This document shows, in pieces, positions 4,909 through 5,320 of a DNA stretch of 5,320 nucleotides. Source of the stretch: Nitrososphaerota archaeon (GTDB lineage Archaea > Thermoproteota > Nitrososphaeria > Nitrososphaerales > JAGGXQ01); the NCBI GenBank assembly GCA_021162925.1, contig JAGGXQ010000037.1, positions 1-5,320 of the forward strand, given 5' to 3'. Each line of letters opens with the position of its first letter. The first letter of the stretch is position 1. The position numbers and the translations under genes are program-made. The notes under the pieces are model-generated. The model was not told the origin of the DNA, did no database searches, and saw only the letters and a list, made by a program, of their open reading frames with translations.

Positions 4909-5320
4909 CTACAGGATGAAGAGCCATAGCAGGAAGACGCTCATTATCCCGGACATGTATATCCCGTCGAAGACCCCCGCTCCTCCTATGCTCACGACCG
5001 AAGCCCCTAGCTTCGAAACCTTGTCCAGGTTCAGGAGATCCGCGCCGACCAGCGAACCTAGGGTCCCGGCGACGTACGCCACTGTGAATGGGTTCGTCTT
5101 CACGTATATCGGGTAGAGGATCGCCGCCGTAAGGGCGGAGGTGAGGGGAGGGACGAAGGTCGGGACCGCTATCCCCAGGCCCCTCACCGGCCTGGCCGCC
5201 TTGTTGACGACCAGCGTCACGACCAGGAAGGCTACCAGCACCTTAAGGTAAGAGAAGAAGGACCCTCCTAGGTTGAAGAGCAGGTAGATGGAGAAGGCGG
5301 TCGGGATCAGGGCCCCTCCC
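4909..5320 (-). CDS. DUF1614 family integral membrane protein (N-terminus beyond the window)
   Basis: The frame is open from the window edge to a TAG at 4911-4909, giving 136 C-terminal residues. A GTG at 5241 is not a likely start, because upstream codons continue the family pattern with GGALIPTAFSIYLLFNLG (visible residues 1-18). Further DUF1614 hallmarks are AYVAGTLGSLVGADLLNL (81-98), SIGGAGVFDGI (110-120) and a C-terminal hydrophobic helix (YMSGIMSVFLLWLFIL, 121-136). About five membrane segments are visible, roughly 2-18, 25-39, 56-73, 77-97 and 119-136. D94 and D118 lie in the most conserved-looking motifs, next to or between membrane segments. The function of the family is not established as far as I know. 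Its stop codon abuts that of the 713-residue gene (bases 4908 and 4909), a convergent arrangement with no spacer. Confidence 0.85.
   Translation of the reverse strand, partial: GGALIPTAFSIYLLFNLGGSFFSYLKVLVAFLVVTLVVNKAARPVRGLGIAVPTFVPPLTSALTAAILYPIYVKTNPFTVAYVAGTLGSLVGADLLNLDKVSKLGASVVSIGGAGVFDGIYMSGIMSVFLLWLFIL

Noticed and set aside
4401..4919. 172-residue plus-strand frame within the large exported gene
   Set aside because: Composition is dominated by Arg, Gly, Gln, Asp and Pro, as expected for the +1 shadow of a G/C-rich gene; the CARDB-like frame explains the region.
4880..5116. 78-residue plus-strand frame opposite the DUF1614 gene
   Set aside because: The opposite strand encodes a clear DUF1614 protein over the same bases; this frame shows no domain.

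Overview
The window looks like a compact stretch of an archaeal chromosome. The strongest markers are ribosomal protein L35Ae (an archaeal/eukaryotic protein), TATA-like boxes about 25-30 bases upstream of starts with almost no 5' leader, heavy use of AGG/AGA arginine and ATA isoleucine codons, and secreted proteins rich in N-X-S/T sequons. L35Ae, a stand-alone LigD-type 3'-phosphoesterase, a V4R protein and a DUF1614 membrane protein together suggest a thermophilic, TACK-like archaeon. A korarchaeon is possible because a stand-alone phosphoesterase is known from Korarchaeum, but this is inference.

Layout. Bases 1-234 (+) hold the 3' end of an unidentified gene, with a weak resemblance to the C-terminus of the DapF/PhzF fold. 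Bases 271-1047 (+) encode a V4R-domain protein with an ACT-like N-terminal half, behind its own TATA box. Facing it is a minus-strand operon: rpl35ae (1646-1386) overlaps by 8 bases a stand-alone LigD-type 3'-phosphoesterase (1393-1037), whose end overlaps the end of the V4R gene by 11 bases. A 119-base divergent intergenic region (1647-1765) carries back-to-back TATA boxes for rpl35ae and for a plus-strand pair of exported-protein genes.

The exported pair (1766-2770 and 2767-4908, ATGA overlap) is the least explained and most interesting part. The first protein is a 334-residue chain of beta-sandwich domains (MG2-like, Ig-like, CARDB-like). The second is 713 residues: an aromatic-rich N-terminal beta domain, an all-helical repeat segment resembling the MgtE N-terminal superhelix, a PGF-pre-PGF-type domain, and one clear plus one probable CARDB-like domain. 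Both have signal peptides and many sequons, and neither has a visible C-terminal anchor. They probably form a secreted or S-layer-associated, glycosylated complex, function unknown.

The window closes with the 3' part of a minus-strand DUF1614 integral membrane protein gene (4909 to beyond 5320), whose stop codon abuts that of the 713-residue gene with no spacer. Coding density is very high. I see no RNA gene, mobile element, CRISPR array or convincing terminator.
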